64,000 nt of DNA, taken from contig NC_077238.1 in the NCBI RefSeq assembly GCF_947179165.1, positions 82,117,757 through 82,181,756 on the forward strand. Direction: 5' to 3'. The notes beneath the pieces were generated by a model. It worked only from the letters and a program-made list of their open reading frames with translations, was not told where the DNA came from and searched no databases. The DNA comes from Solanum dulcamara (taxonomy: Eukaryota > Streptophyta > Magnoliopsida > Solanales > Solanaceae). The position numbers and the translations under genes were made by a program. The stretch's first letter is position 1. Every line of letters begins with the position of its first letter. This document shows, piece by piece, positions 23,770 through 34,904 of the stretch.

Positions 23770-24640
23770 TTAAGTACTATTTCTTCTTCTTTGATATATG
23801 TATTTTGATGATTTCGAGCAGTAAATGCACATTAATAGTTAAAAACAGGGGAATGAAAATAAATAGGTAGCCGCTTGTAAATAATTTCTTTTTTTTTTGG
23901 GGGGGGGGGGTTTTCAAGTGTTATTTTCTCTATAATTTAAAGCCCATTTGAGGGCCCAATATACTAAGGCCCATATTCAATTTGGACTATATTTTTATAA
24001 GTCCCTAGTAAATAAGAAATCAAAATCAATTAACAGAGAATTTGGAAGCCTACAAAACTCTTGCTCCCTGCCTTAGCCAAATTTTGCTTGTAACGTTGCG
24101 TGTCGTTTACTCTGTGTTGTTAGGCTGAAGTTGGGTGCAACACCGACTACCGGACAAGGGTGACGTTGAGGAGAGAAAAAAATCACCCCTGTTTCAACTC
24201 AGTCGATCGAAAATGGCGCAAGTTTCGAATTTGGATAATGCTTCGATAAATCTGAAATCGTTAAGGTACAATTACGTATGCATAATGTACTTCACTATTT
24301 ATGCACAATTTTATCCCCAATTTGATTCTTTTATCTTAAATTGACTTTACAGAGATCAATCGCAGAAAGAGCTGATTACGATTTTGAAGAGCATGAGTTT
24401 CATTCCTCTTTTTCGGCATTTTGAGATTTAGATTTTTAAAAAATTGTAACTTTTCTATTGATTTTTCATAAATTTATGAGTTAATGGTCAAAAACATTAA
24501 TAGAGTATGTTGATTTTTCGAGCTTCGTATTTGAATTATAAGGTGTGTGTGAGTTTCTAACTGAACTATCACCAATTTTTCGGCATTTTGAGATTTTTAT
24601 TTTCTTTTAAATTGTAGCTTTTCTACCGAGTGTTCGTAAA
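23770..24640 (+). pseudogene. Duplicate of VPS33 promoter, exon 1 and exon 2
   Basis: From AAGTACTATTTCTTCTTC onward this block is closely similar to 25884-26715 upstream of and within VPS33, including three GGCCCA-type promoter words, the 5' untranslated region, exon 1 (24213-24265, start ATG intact) and exon 2 (24353-24392). The exon 2 donor has changed from CGTGAG to CATGAG, abolishing the GT, and no exon 3 follows before the intact gene. Any transcript could encode at most about 31 residues of VPS33 before intron read-through. The promoter copy might still be active, in which case it would make a non-coding or tiny-ORF RNA. Confidence 0.9.
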
Positions 24641-25130
24641 TTTATGAGTTATATCTGGGGTTTTCGAGTTTCGTATCCGAATTACCAGGTGTGTAAATTT
24701 CGTAGTGAACTATCACAAACCTTTTGGCATTTTGAGATTTTGATTTAAAAAAATAATTGTAGCTTTTCTATTGTTTTTTTGTAAATTTAAGAGTTGATGG
24801 TCAAAAACACAACTAGAGTATCTCGGATTTTTGAGTTTTCTATTTGAAGTATTAGGTGTGTGAATTTCGTAGTGAACTATCACCAACTTTTTGGCATTTT
24901 GAGATTTTGATTTTTGTTTAAAAAAATTATAGCTTTTCTACTGATTTTTTATAAATGTAAGAGTTGATGTTCAAAAACACGACTAAAGTATCTCGGATTA
25001 TCGAGTTTTCTATCTAATTATTAGCTGTGTGAATTTCGTAGTGAACTATCACCAATTTTTTGGCATTTTGAGATTTTGATTTTTTGAAAAAATTGCAGAT
25101 TTTCTACTGATTTTTTTATAAATTTAAAAG
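24410..25130 (+). repeat. Intronic tandem repeat, about 145-170-bp period, five units
   Basis: The word GGCATTTTGAGAT recurs at about 24415, 24582, 24726, 24893 and 25062, each time followed by an A/T tract, TAGCTTTTCTA and a stretch with GTGTGAATTTCGTAGTGAAC. The intact gene has only two units of the same sequence in intron 2 (about 26499 and 26663), so the array expanded in the duplicate. Confidence 0.85.
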
Positions 25131-25309
25131 TGCAGGTAATGAAGAATGAAAAAGAAAGAAAAAATAAAAAATGAAAAAAAGTCAATAAAATAAGAAAATA
25201 TGAAAATAAAAATAAAAATAAAAATTAAATAAATTTAACACGTGGCTGATAATAATTGGTGCGTAATAGCATTTCTTTTCTTGCAATTGAGGTTGGTTGA
25301 AAAATGGGA

Positions 25310-25405
25310 TATTTATAACAGTTTTAAATTGTTTATGAGGGACATAGGACGCCCACAAAGTTAAGATGTCTTTTTAAAAAAATGAGACAACTTCAGTAGT
25401 GAAAA
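25310..25405. repeat. Right inverted repeat flanking the VPS33 5' duplicate
   Basis: GGACGCCCACAAAGTTAAGATG, then TCTTTTTAAAAAAATGAG and ACTTCAGTAGTG, is the inverted counterpart of 23300-23400, so the duplicate lies between two imperfect inverted repeats about 2.1 kb apart. Confidence 0.6.
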
Positions 25406-25883
25406 AAGAGCCTAGCAACACAAATGTTTATTCAACTGATCGTTCTGAGTACAACTTCAAGTTCACTTACACAATGAGGAGGAAAGTAAAAAGTGTTGGT
25501 AGAAGATATTAGCAAAGATAGACGTTATCCAATTGTTGCTTGTATTGAGCGTAATACATCTATAGATAAAAAAATATGTTTGAAAGCAGTAAATATTTTA
25601 TTGAAAAAACTACATAAATTAGATCAATTATGCAAAATATTTATCCAAATTGGATCCAACTCAAACTATTTACATTGATTAGACCCATAACCCAAACTAT
25701 CTATCCGAATGCCCCTTGTTCTATTCACGGAATTACTGCTTCTTTATCCTTGATACTTAACTCTAATGATATCTATATACTTTGATGATATCAAACAATA
25801 ATTGAGAAGTCTTTTCACTGAAACACAATTTGTTATATATATACTCTAATGGTATTAAGGAGTAATTGAGTAGTGTTTTCACT
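25406..25883. other. Spacer between the VPS33 duplicate and the VPS33 gene
   Basis: AT-rich with no supported gene; contains short diverged direct repeats (TAATTGAGAAGTCTTTTCACTG and TAATTGAGTAGTGTTTTCACTG) just before the region of similarity resumes. Confidence 0.4.
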
Positions 25884-26035
25884 GAAGTACTATTTCTTCT
25901 TCTTTGATATATATATTTTGATGATTTCAAGCAGTAAATGCACATTAATAGTTAAAAACAGGAAAATGAAAATAAATAGGTAGCCGCTTGTAAAAAAAAA
26001 AATTTTTTGGTTACAATTGTTATCTTCTCTATAAT

Positions 26036-26080
26036 TTAAAGCCCATTTGACGGCCCAATATAGTAAGGCCCATATTCAAT
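26036..26080 (+). promoter_or_regulatory. GGCCCA (site II-like) cluster in the VPS33 promoter
   Basis: AAAGCCCATTTGACGGCCCA is followed by AGTAAGGCCCATATT within 45 bases, about 220-260 bases upstream of the start codon. Such TGGGCC/GGCCCA words are known as site II elements bound by TCP factors in constitutively expressed plant genes. The same cluster is present in the duplicate copy at about 23938-23975. Confidence 0.55.
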
Positions 26081-26296
26081 TTGGACTATATTTACATAAG
26101 TACTAAATAAGAAATCAAAATCAATTAACAGAGAAAGCCGAGAAAACTCTTGCTCCCTGCCTTAGCCAAATTCTCCCTGTAGTTTACTCTGTGTTGTGAG
26201 TGTTGTTAGGCTGAAGTTGGGTGCGACGCCGACTGCCGGACAAGGGTGACGTTGAGGAGAAAAAAAATCACCCTGTTTCAACTCAGTCGATCGAAA

Positions 26297-29200
26297 ATGG
26301 CGCAAGTTCCGAATTTGGATAATGCTCCGATAAATCTGAAATCATTAAGGTACAATTACGTATGCATAATGTACTTCAATGTTTATGCACAATTTTTATC
26401 CCCAAATTGATTCTTTTATCTTAAATTGACTTTACAGAGATCAATCTCAGAAAGAGCTGATTACGATTTTGAAGAACGTGAGTTTCATTCCTCTTTTTCG
26501 GCATTTTGAGATTTAGATTTTTAAAAAATTGAAGCTTTTCTGTTGATTTTTTCATAAATTTATGAGTTAATGGTGAAAAACATTAATAGAGTATGTGGGT
26601 ATTTCGAGCTTCCTATTTGAATTATAAGGTGTGTGAGAGTTTTCTAACTGATCACCAATTTTTCGGCATTTTGAGATTTTGATTTTCTTTAAAATTGTAG
26701 ATTTTCTACTGCTTTTTTCGTAAATATAACTGAAAATGGAAACTTTAATTGAATTTTTGGTTGGAGTTGCAGATTCGAGGGAAGAAGTGTTTGGTAATTG
26801 ATCCTAAGCTTGGAGGTTCACTCTCCCTTATTGTACAGAGCTCACTTCTCAAGGCAATTCTATCTCTCTATCTTCATAATCAGTTATTCACTTTACTGAG
26901 TTTAAGCTGAAATTTTGAGTTTTTGCACTTCCTTTTTTGGGGTTATTGCAAATTTTTGTTTGGTGGAATATTTCCATTGTTTTTGGAAGCTTTGGATATT
27001 GAGTAATGGAATCTTAAAAAAAAAAGAACATTTTTTTTGTTGGAGAACACCTCAAAATCAACACATTTATTTTGCAAACTCAGTACAATGGTAGTAGTAG
27101 TAGTACTTTTTGGAAATATTAGTACTCTCTCTGTCTCTAGAACAATGGTGGGTTCAAAGTATGAGATCAGATCATAATTTTCTATGTCAAGTCAAATATC
27201 GATTGTTGGAAAACAAAAGAATTCGAATAGTGATTCCTAGTTTATTGAGTTAAAATTTATTTAATTAATTAATTTTTACGGTGTTGTCCGAGCCAACGTG
27301 CATGCCTCGACTAATCCACGGTACATATTATCTCTCACTAGCACATATACCTGGTAATTTTGCCTTATCAAAGCCTAGCGATTGGAAATATATTTCCTTT
27401 TTTTTTTCATCTATTGGAAACGACCTCTTTACCCACACAAAGGTAGGTGTAAGGTCTGCGTACATATAGAATGGGTATGTTGTTGCTGGTATTTCATGAT
27501 TCATTCTAACTTATTGACCGTTAGACCACACTCTCGAGTGCAAAATGAAATTTAGTAGGCCTATATGCAGTTTCAGGTCCTTGAGATCTGTAACTATTCT
27601 GGGTTATAATAAGAAGGGATATCTTGGCACAATGCTAAGAGTCCACCAAGTGTCCAGGAGGTCACGGGTTCAAGCTGTGGAAACAAAAACAATCTCTTGG
27701 GAAAATGCAGGCCGGCTGTGGTCTGACCCTTTCCAGATCCTGCACATAGCAGGATCTAAAGTGCACTGGCACTGCCCTTTCTGTTTTGGGTTATGATTAA
27801 GACAATGAATTGATACTGGAGAAAGAATTGTTGTATGAATTGTAAAAATCGACACTTCACTGAGGAAAAGAGAACAATTATTTTGCTGTTACATTGGGTG
27901 GCAAACATGATGATGCCTTCATTTTCACACTTTCTTCTTTTCCGTGTTTATATCACGCCTATAAACAGGAGCATGGGGCTGAATTGCGGCATCTTAATGC
28001 GGAACCAGTTCAAACTGATTGCACAAAAGTAGTCTATCTAGTCCGAGCCCAGCTTGACTTGATGAAGTTCATTTGCTCACACATCCATAATGATATTTCT
28101 AAAGGGATTCAAAGGGAGTATTTTGTTTATTTTGTCCCTCGTCGTGCAGTTGTATGTGAGAAGGTTAGCCTTTTTTTTAACATCAAAGATAAACTTCTTT
28201 TAAGGATTTAGTTTGGCATGTATTTCTCATTAACAATTGTATACAATCCTGACAGATACTTGAGGAAGAAAAAATTCATCATTTGTTGACTATAGGCGAG
28301 TATCCCCTTTATTTGATTCCACTGGATGAGGATATATTATCCTTTGAGCTTGATGTTGCTTACAAAGTACGTCTGTTTCTCACAGTTTTATCCAAAGAAA
28401 AGATTATTGTACTTTTTTTAAAGATTAGCATATGTAAAAATAGTTTTATTTATATGACAGGAGCACCTAGTTGATGGTGACACTACCTCCCTGTGGCACA
28501 TAGCAAAAGCTATCCATAAACTCGAGGTGCTTTTTATGTTTACTCAATAGAACTAACTACTATTTGAATAGGCTTCAATTCTTTAGGAAAAGTAGGTTCA
28601 TCATAAATATTTTCTAACAGCTTTTTGGTTATTGAGAAATGTAGTTTTCCTTTGGACTGATTCCAAATGTGAGGGCCAAAGGGAAAGCATCAGTTCGTGT
28701 TGCTGACATTTTAAATCGGATGCAGTCGGAAGAACCAGTGAACACATCTGAGGTAACTCAAAATCTTAAATCCACTAGAATAAGATCATACCTCAAATAT
28801 ATGTGGGCACCATACATTGTCACAAAATAATACCAATTTGATCTTTTACTGCAGATGGGTGTGCCTGAAATAAATACTATCATACTTTTGGACAGAGAGG
28901 TAGCACGCCTTTTCTTTCTTCTACTTAGCCCTTCCCCTCCTCCTCTCTCATTATAGTTCATATAATGTAGTTATTAAAAAGCATAGGATTGCTGTGTGAC
29001 CTCATGGGTTATTTGGTAAAGATGAGACGTAATTCTAGGATTTTCTTGAAGGTTCATGCTAGCTTATCATATTATGTTTTCAACAAATTGTTTTTGCTGC
29101 CCTTTCTAGAATAGTTAGTTGTCATTCTATTGTGTAGGATAATGTGTGTGTGTGAGAGTGAGAGAGAGAGAGTGTGTGTTTTGACAGAAAAACAAAGGTG

Positions 29201-32200
29201 AGAGAATATGCTGGAAAGATGAAGTTCGTCTTATCATACTCTTTCAACTTGCTTTGAAAAGAATATGCTCTTTTATTTGCCTCGTATTCAAACAGTTAAT
29301 AATTCCGCAGGTCTAATCTTGCTTCTTGATATGGTTTTATTCCTTGTATCTTCCATACGGTCAATCAAGCTCTCTACTGCTTTAGTTTTATTTATATTTC
29401 TTCAACCTTCATGGTTGTGGAAATACTAGAGACTTGGTTTGTGTGTCATGAGTTGTGTGGAACAATATTCTTGTTGCCTTTATATCCATTTTCACTGTGG
29501 TTTGAAGACTTTCCTGGTATTATGCAGGTGGATATGATCACTCCAATGTGTACGCAGTTAACATATGAAGGGCTGTTGGATGAGGTAAAAGTGATATTCC
29601 TAGAATTGCTATGGATATGTATTGTTAGAATATTGTCTAGGCAGCTGTTCATGGTTGTATAATGTGTCTGCAGCTTCTAGAGCAATAAACAGACTATATA
29701 TGCTGTGAATATTTTTAAAGCTATCTCTAATAGGCTTCATGCAGTTTCTTGGTATCAATAATGGTGCTGTGGAACTAGATTCATCTATTATGGGTGTCCA
29801 GCAAGAAGGCAAGAAAATAAAGGTTCCCCTTAATTCAAGGTAAACTAGTTTAATTGTTATTAGGCCTCACAGTTTACAAGAATGTTTACTTTTTTTATCC
29901 CAAAGAAAAAAGAACATTATGCTTTTTGAGGATAATGAAGAAATTTTAGTGATGTAAATTGGGGTGCATAAAATTTACAACAACAACATACCCAGTTAAT
30001 CCACAAGTGGGGTGCATAAAATTTACAGAACAATAAATTCTTGTGTGATTTCTAGTGATATACTTCATGTTTCTTTTATGTGTACATGATAATTTCCTCT
30101 ATTATTATGCATGCAGTTTCTTCTGTTATAAGGCAGCCTCTCATATACATTGTAGGTCTTTTTCATGTCCATCAATATAGTCAGATATGACTGCTTGGAA
30201 ATATATATAGACTGTCTTTTCTTGTTTTAAAACAAAGAGAGTTTTTCTTATGTTAACCTTCTCTCCCTGTCTTAGATATTTTATTTCTCTGTTGTGAAAT
30301 TTTAATTCTTTGCCTTTGTAGTGACAAATTGTTCAAAGAGATACGGGATCAGAACTTTGAAGTTGTTGTCCAGGTTGATTTATTTTCTCTCCATTTCTTT
30401 TAACAACTAAGTCTAGGCGATTCAGCATACATACCAATCTATCATGTCCTATCATAAGATTCAGTTGCTCATCTTCTTTCCTTAGTCTTCTGTTTCTTTA
30501 ATTGTCATTTGCAGTGCGATTGCAGGTTCTACGTCAAAAAGCTACTTCCATGAAGCAAGATTACACAGAGATGCAGACTACGGTTAGTCAGTAATCTTAG
30601 ATGTGCATGTCTTAGCTTTGCTAGTTCAATAATTGACTTCTGTGTTACTTTTTATATTATATGTAGAACCAAACAGTCTCCGAATTGAAGGATTTTGTGA
30701 AAAAGCTTAACTCATTGCCGGAAATGACAGTAAGAGTTCTTTTCTAATGTTTGATTTTACAACGATCATAATGACGTTAACAATGTTATAAAATTATTTG
30801 GTTTTCTGTTCCAGAGACACATAAATCTTGGTCAGCATTTAACTACGTTTACATCCAAACCCTCATTCCTTGGCCGACTTGATATGGAGCAAACTCTCGT
30901 CGAGGCTGAAAGCTATGATATGTGAGTAAAACGAAGCTTTTCATTCTACTGATTGATGACTTTCGTAGTTTTAGACCATATCAACCTTTCAGCTCTCTAT
31001 TAAATATTCAACGGGTACTCAGAAGTCTCTGTTGCACCGAGTGTTTGGCTTCAAATATTGGAGAATTGTAAATGCTAGTCCAGTTTCTGTTGGCAAGAAA
31101 AAAATTCTTTGCATGCATGACATGATGTCATGTAGTAGTTTATTGTGTATTTGTGAGCAAGGGCGTGCACTGTTACTCACTGATTTCTCCTTTTTTTTCT
31201 TTTTTATTGTGTGGTAAGGAACATGATTATTATTCAATCAGAAGGCAAACAAGCATATCCAACTGCGGAACACTCTTGTCCAAAAAAAGGGCAGCCCGGT
31301 GCACTAAAGCTCCCGCTATGCGCGGGGTCCGGGGAAGGGCCTGACCGCAAGGGTCTATTGTACGCAGCCTTGCCTTGCATTTCTGCCAGAGGCTGTTTCC
31401 AAGGCTTGAACCCGTGACCTCCTGGTCACATGGCAGCAACTTTACCAGTTACTCTTGTCCAGTTCACATTAAACCAACCTAGAGAGAAAAGACTCAACAA
31501 ATGCTAGTCTCAGTGCAGAAAATAATAACCACATAGAAAAATGCCTGCAATACCATCAACTCATGTCTTGCACTTAAATCAACAGTTTTCTTGCCATTTG
31601 CAGAATTCATGAGAAATAATATTGTTGATATTAAATTCCTTGAAATTTTGATTTTATTGTCTTTTTGCTTTTCAAGCAATGGTAGTCCATTGGAGGAAAG
31701 GATGATCAGAAAAAAGTGAGATATATGGGCTGGAGATGCAATAGAGGGGAGGGGGTCTAAGGGGTAGGAAGGGGTCTTTACCCTTTTCCTTAATCTTCTG
31801 AGGTGAATATTTTCATGTTCTATGTGCTTACTTTTTCCTCACTGGGTAAATGCAGATGCTTTGAGTACATTGAGGAGATGATCCATAAGCAGGAACCACT
31901 TATTAATGTTCTACGTCTTCTCATCTTGTTCTCAATAACAAATTCAGGGTTGCCGAAGAAGAACTTTGACTATTTGAGGCAAGTATAGCTGTTTGCTTAT
32001 GGTTGACTTGGCTTCCATGCTTTGGGTATCACCACGTGAGAGAACTAACTGACATCTTGAACTTCTGCTCTTTTTGTTAGACGAGAACTGCTTCACAGCT
32101 ATGGTTTTGAGCATATAGCAACCTTGAATAATTTGGAGAAGTCTGGATTGCTTAAAAAACAGGTCCATTCGTGGCATTATATTGAATCAGTGAAATTTGT

Positions 32201-34247
32201 CAACATTATTCTCGCTATTAACTTTCTTCATAATTGCAGGAGACTAAAAGCAACTGGATAACAATTAAACGTGCTCTGCGGCTTGTAGTGGAGGATACTG
32301 ATACTGCTAAGTATGATATTATTTTGAGCTTGATAAAAGATGTTTTCCCTTCCGTCTCTTGAAACTTGAAGAATATGGCCATGGATTTAAAAAGGGTTCT
32401 TGCACAGCTGTCATTATGATCATTGCCTTACCATTGCAATCATTTTTAACATTTAATTTGATCTCTGACAAATACAGTCCCAACGATATATCCTATGTCT
32501 TCTCTGGGTATGCACCTCTCAGTATTCGCCTGGTTCAACATGCAATTCGATCTGGGTGGTGAGTCCTTTTTCGTAAGAGATTCTGTGTTGTTTCCTGTCT
32601 TAATATACCTAATTCAAATAAAGTGTGATTTTCTCTGAATCTGGCTGCTTTAATGATTTTGACTAGATTCCTTGTGATTCACTGGAAGAAGATACTTCTA
32701 TTTTATATAACCTTAGAGTTGGCGTTCATTACATTGAAAAGTAGTCATGGAATTAAGTCTTTGCAAAAAAGGTTCACTAATTCCTCTTTTTGCAGTTAGA
32801 AATCCAACCACTGTTTCATTAATTGATTTTCTTCCTCCATGGCTACCAAGTGGGTGGTTAACTCCTCAATCTTAGTAAATGTAATATGGAACAGAGCGCC
32901 AAATTTCTTATTCTCAGTCCACTATTTACGACATCTGGAAATTTTTTAATTCAGGCGCCCTATTGAAGAAATATTGAAGTTGCTGCCGGGTCCACACTCA
33001 GATATTAAGAGGGTAAACTTTTAGATTTCTGTTTATGTTTTGTTCTTCACATGAATTCTTCCATTTTTTGATCATCTTATGACGGTATACAACTCTTGAT
33101 TTGATCATCTTATGACGGCATACAACTCTTGATATGTTTTTGCTTGTTTCTCTACAGGGTGGATTTTCCAGCAGTCCGTCACTGGACTCATTAAACGGGT
33201 CTTTGCATAACTCGGACAAGTATGTACCAAAAGAGCATCCACTAACTGGCCTTGTAACAATTCTTGGCCTATAAAACACTGTCAAAAGAAAGTAAATGTA
33301 GTTTTTAGATGCATGCTTACCATCATTACTTAAATCAGAAAAGGCAATAAGTGGAGAAAACTCTGTTTGGTTGTGAATTTGTGGTGATATTGATAAGATG
33401 ATTGTATGAATGATTTATCTAATTGGATGAGATTGAAGCGAGGTAAATGATGGTGGGCTCGGGTAGTGTGATCAGACCCAAAAAGAAAAGAAGTTAAGAG
33501 AAATCTGTTTGGTGGTTAACTTTAGGGGTGACATTGACAAGAGGATAGTATGAATCATGTTTGAAGTTGAGGTGAGAATGAAATGAGGAAAATTAAGGTG
33601 GGACCTGGATATCACTTGTCTGCAAACCCTCAGACTGGCTTACTCAAACTAGAAATTTTATCGTTGTATTACGATAAAAGCAGAGAGGGACACCCAGCGA
33701 TGGCTGCTCTATGTCATTATGCTGTAGAAACTACTAGTTCTCCCTAACCCTTATGTCTCCCTTAAGCTGCTATTGTTTTGTTGCAATTGTTGCACCTTAT
33801 TCTATTCTGTCTTTGCTCTTCACATTTGAAAAGTTGCTGGACCTTATAATTAACGTGATGCGTATAGCTGAAAAATTCTTTTATCATCTCTTGGAAGTTC
33901 AAAAACCTTCTAATACCATTGATTATATCCCAGAGTCGTTGATGGAAGGCGTTCTTTGGTTCTTGTTGTTTTCATTGGTGGAGTGACATCTGCAGAGATC
34001 TCTGCTCTTCGCTTCCTGAGCGCTCAGGTCAGTCTACTAAGCCTTATTCATGTAAATTTATCATCATAGTCAAAATTTCCCAGTATGGTATCAGAGATTG
34101 CTCTCATTGGAAACACATTATGGAAAAAGAACCCAACAAAAAATTATACTGTTACAGGAAGGGATGGCATATGACATAATTGTAGCAACTACAAAAATTG
34201 TCAACGGAAGCACGTTGACAGAAACATTTGTGGAGAAGTTGGGATGA
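26297..34247 (+). CDS. VPS33: Vacuolar protein sorting-associated protein 33 (Sec1/Munc18 family), 22 exons
   Basis: SM-family subunit of the HOPS and CORVET tethering complexes, which guide SNARE assembly at vacuole and late endosome. Exons: 26297-26349, 26438-26477, 26773-26853, 27969-28163, 28256-28366, 28461-28526, 28645-28752, 28855-28899, 29528-29584, 29745-29839, 30322-30373, 30526-30582, 30667-30729, 30815-30921, 31856-31978, 32081-32162, 32240-32310, 32478-32558, 32955-33012, 33158-33219, 33934-34027, 34158-34247. Phases join throughout and sum to 1,791 bases, 596 residues, the usual plant VPS33 length. Seen: [20 protein letters not shown] near the N-terminus; [48 protein letters not shown] (SM signature); [15 protein letters not shown]; and the ending [20 protein letters not shown] with TFVEKLG. 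Introns 3 and 15 have GC donors; the rest are GT-AG. The gene converges on the TYW2/3/4 gene. No defect seen; likely functional. Confidence 0.96.
27275..27490 (+). repeat. SINE remnants (SolS-type and TS-type 3' parts) in VPS33 intron 3
   Basis: 27278-27370 contains GGTGTTGTCCGAGCCAACGT and CCTCGACTAATCCACGG, words of a SolS-type SINE body. 27415-27490 contains GGAAACGACCTCTTTACCC, AGGTGTAAGGTCTGCGTACA and GGGTATGTTGTTGCTGG, the 3' end of a TS-type SINE. They may be one composite or two adjacent insertions. Confidence 0.6.
27638..27792 (+). repeat. Au SINE in VPS33 intron 3
   Basis: Contains the tRNA-type B-box stretch CCAGGAGGTCACGGGTTCAA, followed by GTGGTCTGACCCTTTCCAGA, CATAGCAGGATC and GTGCACTGGCACTGCCC, the order of words in the Au SINE. 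It is an internally shortened, diverged copy in sense orientation. Confidence 0.8.
29975..30015 (-). repeat. TS-type SINE 3'-end fragment in VPS33 intron 10
   Basis: CAACAACAACATACCCAG and TCCACAAGTGGGG are the reverse complement of the TS-type SINE terminus; only about 40 bases remain. GGGGTGCATAAAATTTACA occurs on both sides (29963 and 30009), consistent with a target duplication around the insertion. Confidence 0.65.
31285..31462 (-). repeat. Au SINE in VPS33 intron 14
   Basis: Near-complete Au SINE in antisense orientation: GGGCAGCCCGGTGCACTAAA, CGCTATGCGCGGGGTCCGG, GGTCTATTGTACGCAGCCTT, CCAGAGGCTGTTTCC, TTGAACCCGTGACCTCCTGG and GGCAGCAACTTTACCAGTTA appear in the order of the family consensus. 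Much less diverged than the copy at 27638. Confidence 0.93.
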
Positions 34248-34249
34248 TT

Positions 34250-34904
34250 TGCTAAGACTTATTTTGGTTGATTATCTCTGGGAACTCTCAATTGCTTGCT
34301 CAATAGGTACGCATAGTTTTTGGTGCTGCATTATATGTGAGAAGATTGAGTAGACTTATCGTTCCCAAGATATTTCTCTCATGGCCATTTGTCAACATCA
34401 TTTCCGCATGGATTTGTAACGAACACAACTATGTATCTTTATTGAGGTATTGTTCTTCGAGTTGTTTGTAGCGTGATTGAAGTGTGATCAGTTTGTTATC
34501 TAAATTACGTTTGGTACTTTTGAGCAATATAAGGGAACAAGGTGTGCTTATTTGACCAATATTTTTTTTTTATGGTTTCCCATCTGGACCCATGTTGCGC
34601 TCTAAGAAATGATTGTGTTGGTTTATATGTGGAGTGAAACTAATGGTCCTTGTTTTCAAGAAAACGGAAGTTATGTCAACATTTTTTGTGTACAACCCCA
34701 AATCCGATTTTCTTTTTATTGAGCATAAAATGATGCAAGTCGAACTTACGTATACTTGTATTTAGTATACAACAATGCAAAATCAATTCCAAAAATGCTA
34801 CTAGTAACCACACACTTCACACATAACATCATTAATATATTACCCCTCCAATCTAAGATGGTGAACCCCTCAGCAGCAATTGTTTTGAAACCTTCAAATG
34901 GGAT
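34250..34904. other. Intergenic region between convergent VPS33 and TYW2/3/4
   Basis: About 650 bases that must hold both 3' untranslated regions and transcript ends. No additional gene seen. Confidence 0.5.

Noticed and set aside
31019..31439. Several overlapping frames within VPS33
   Set aside because: All fall in intron 14 and its Au SINE.
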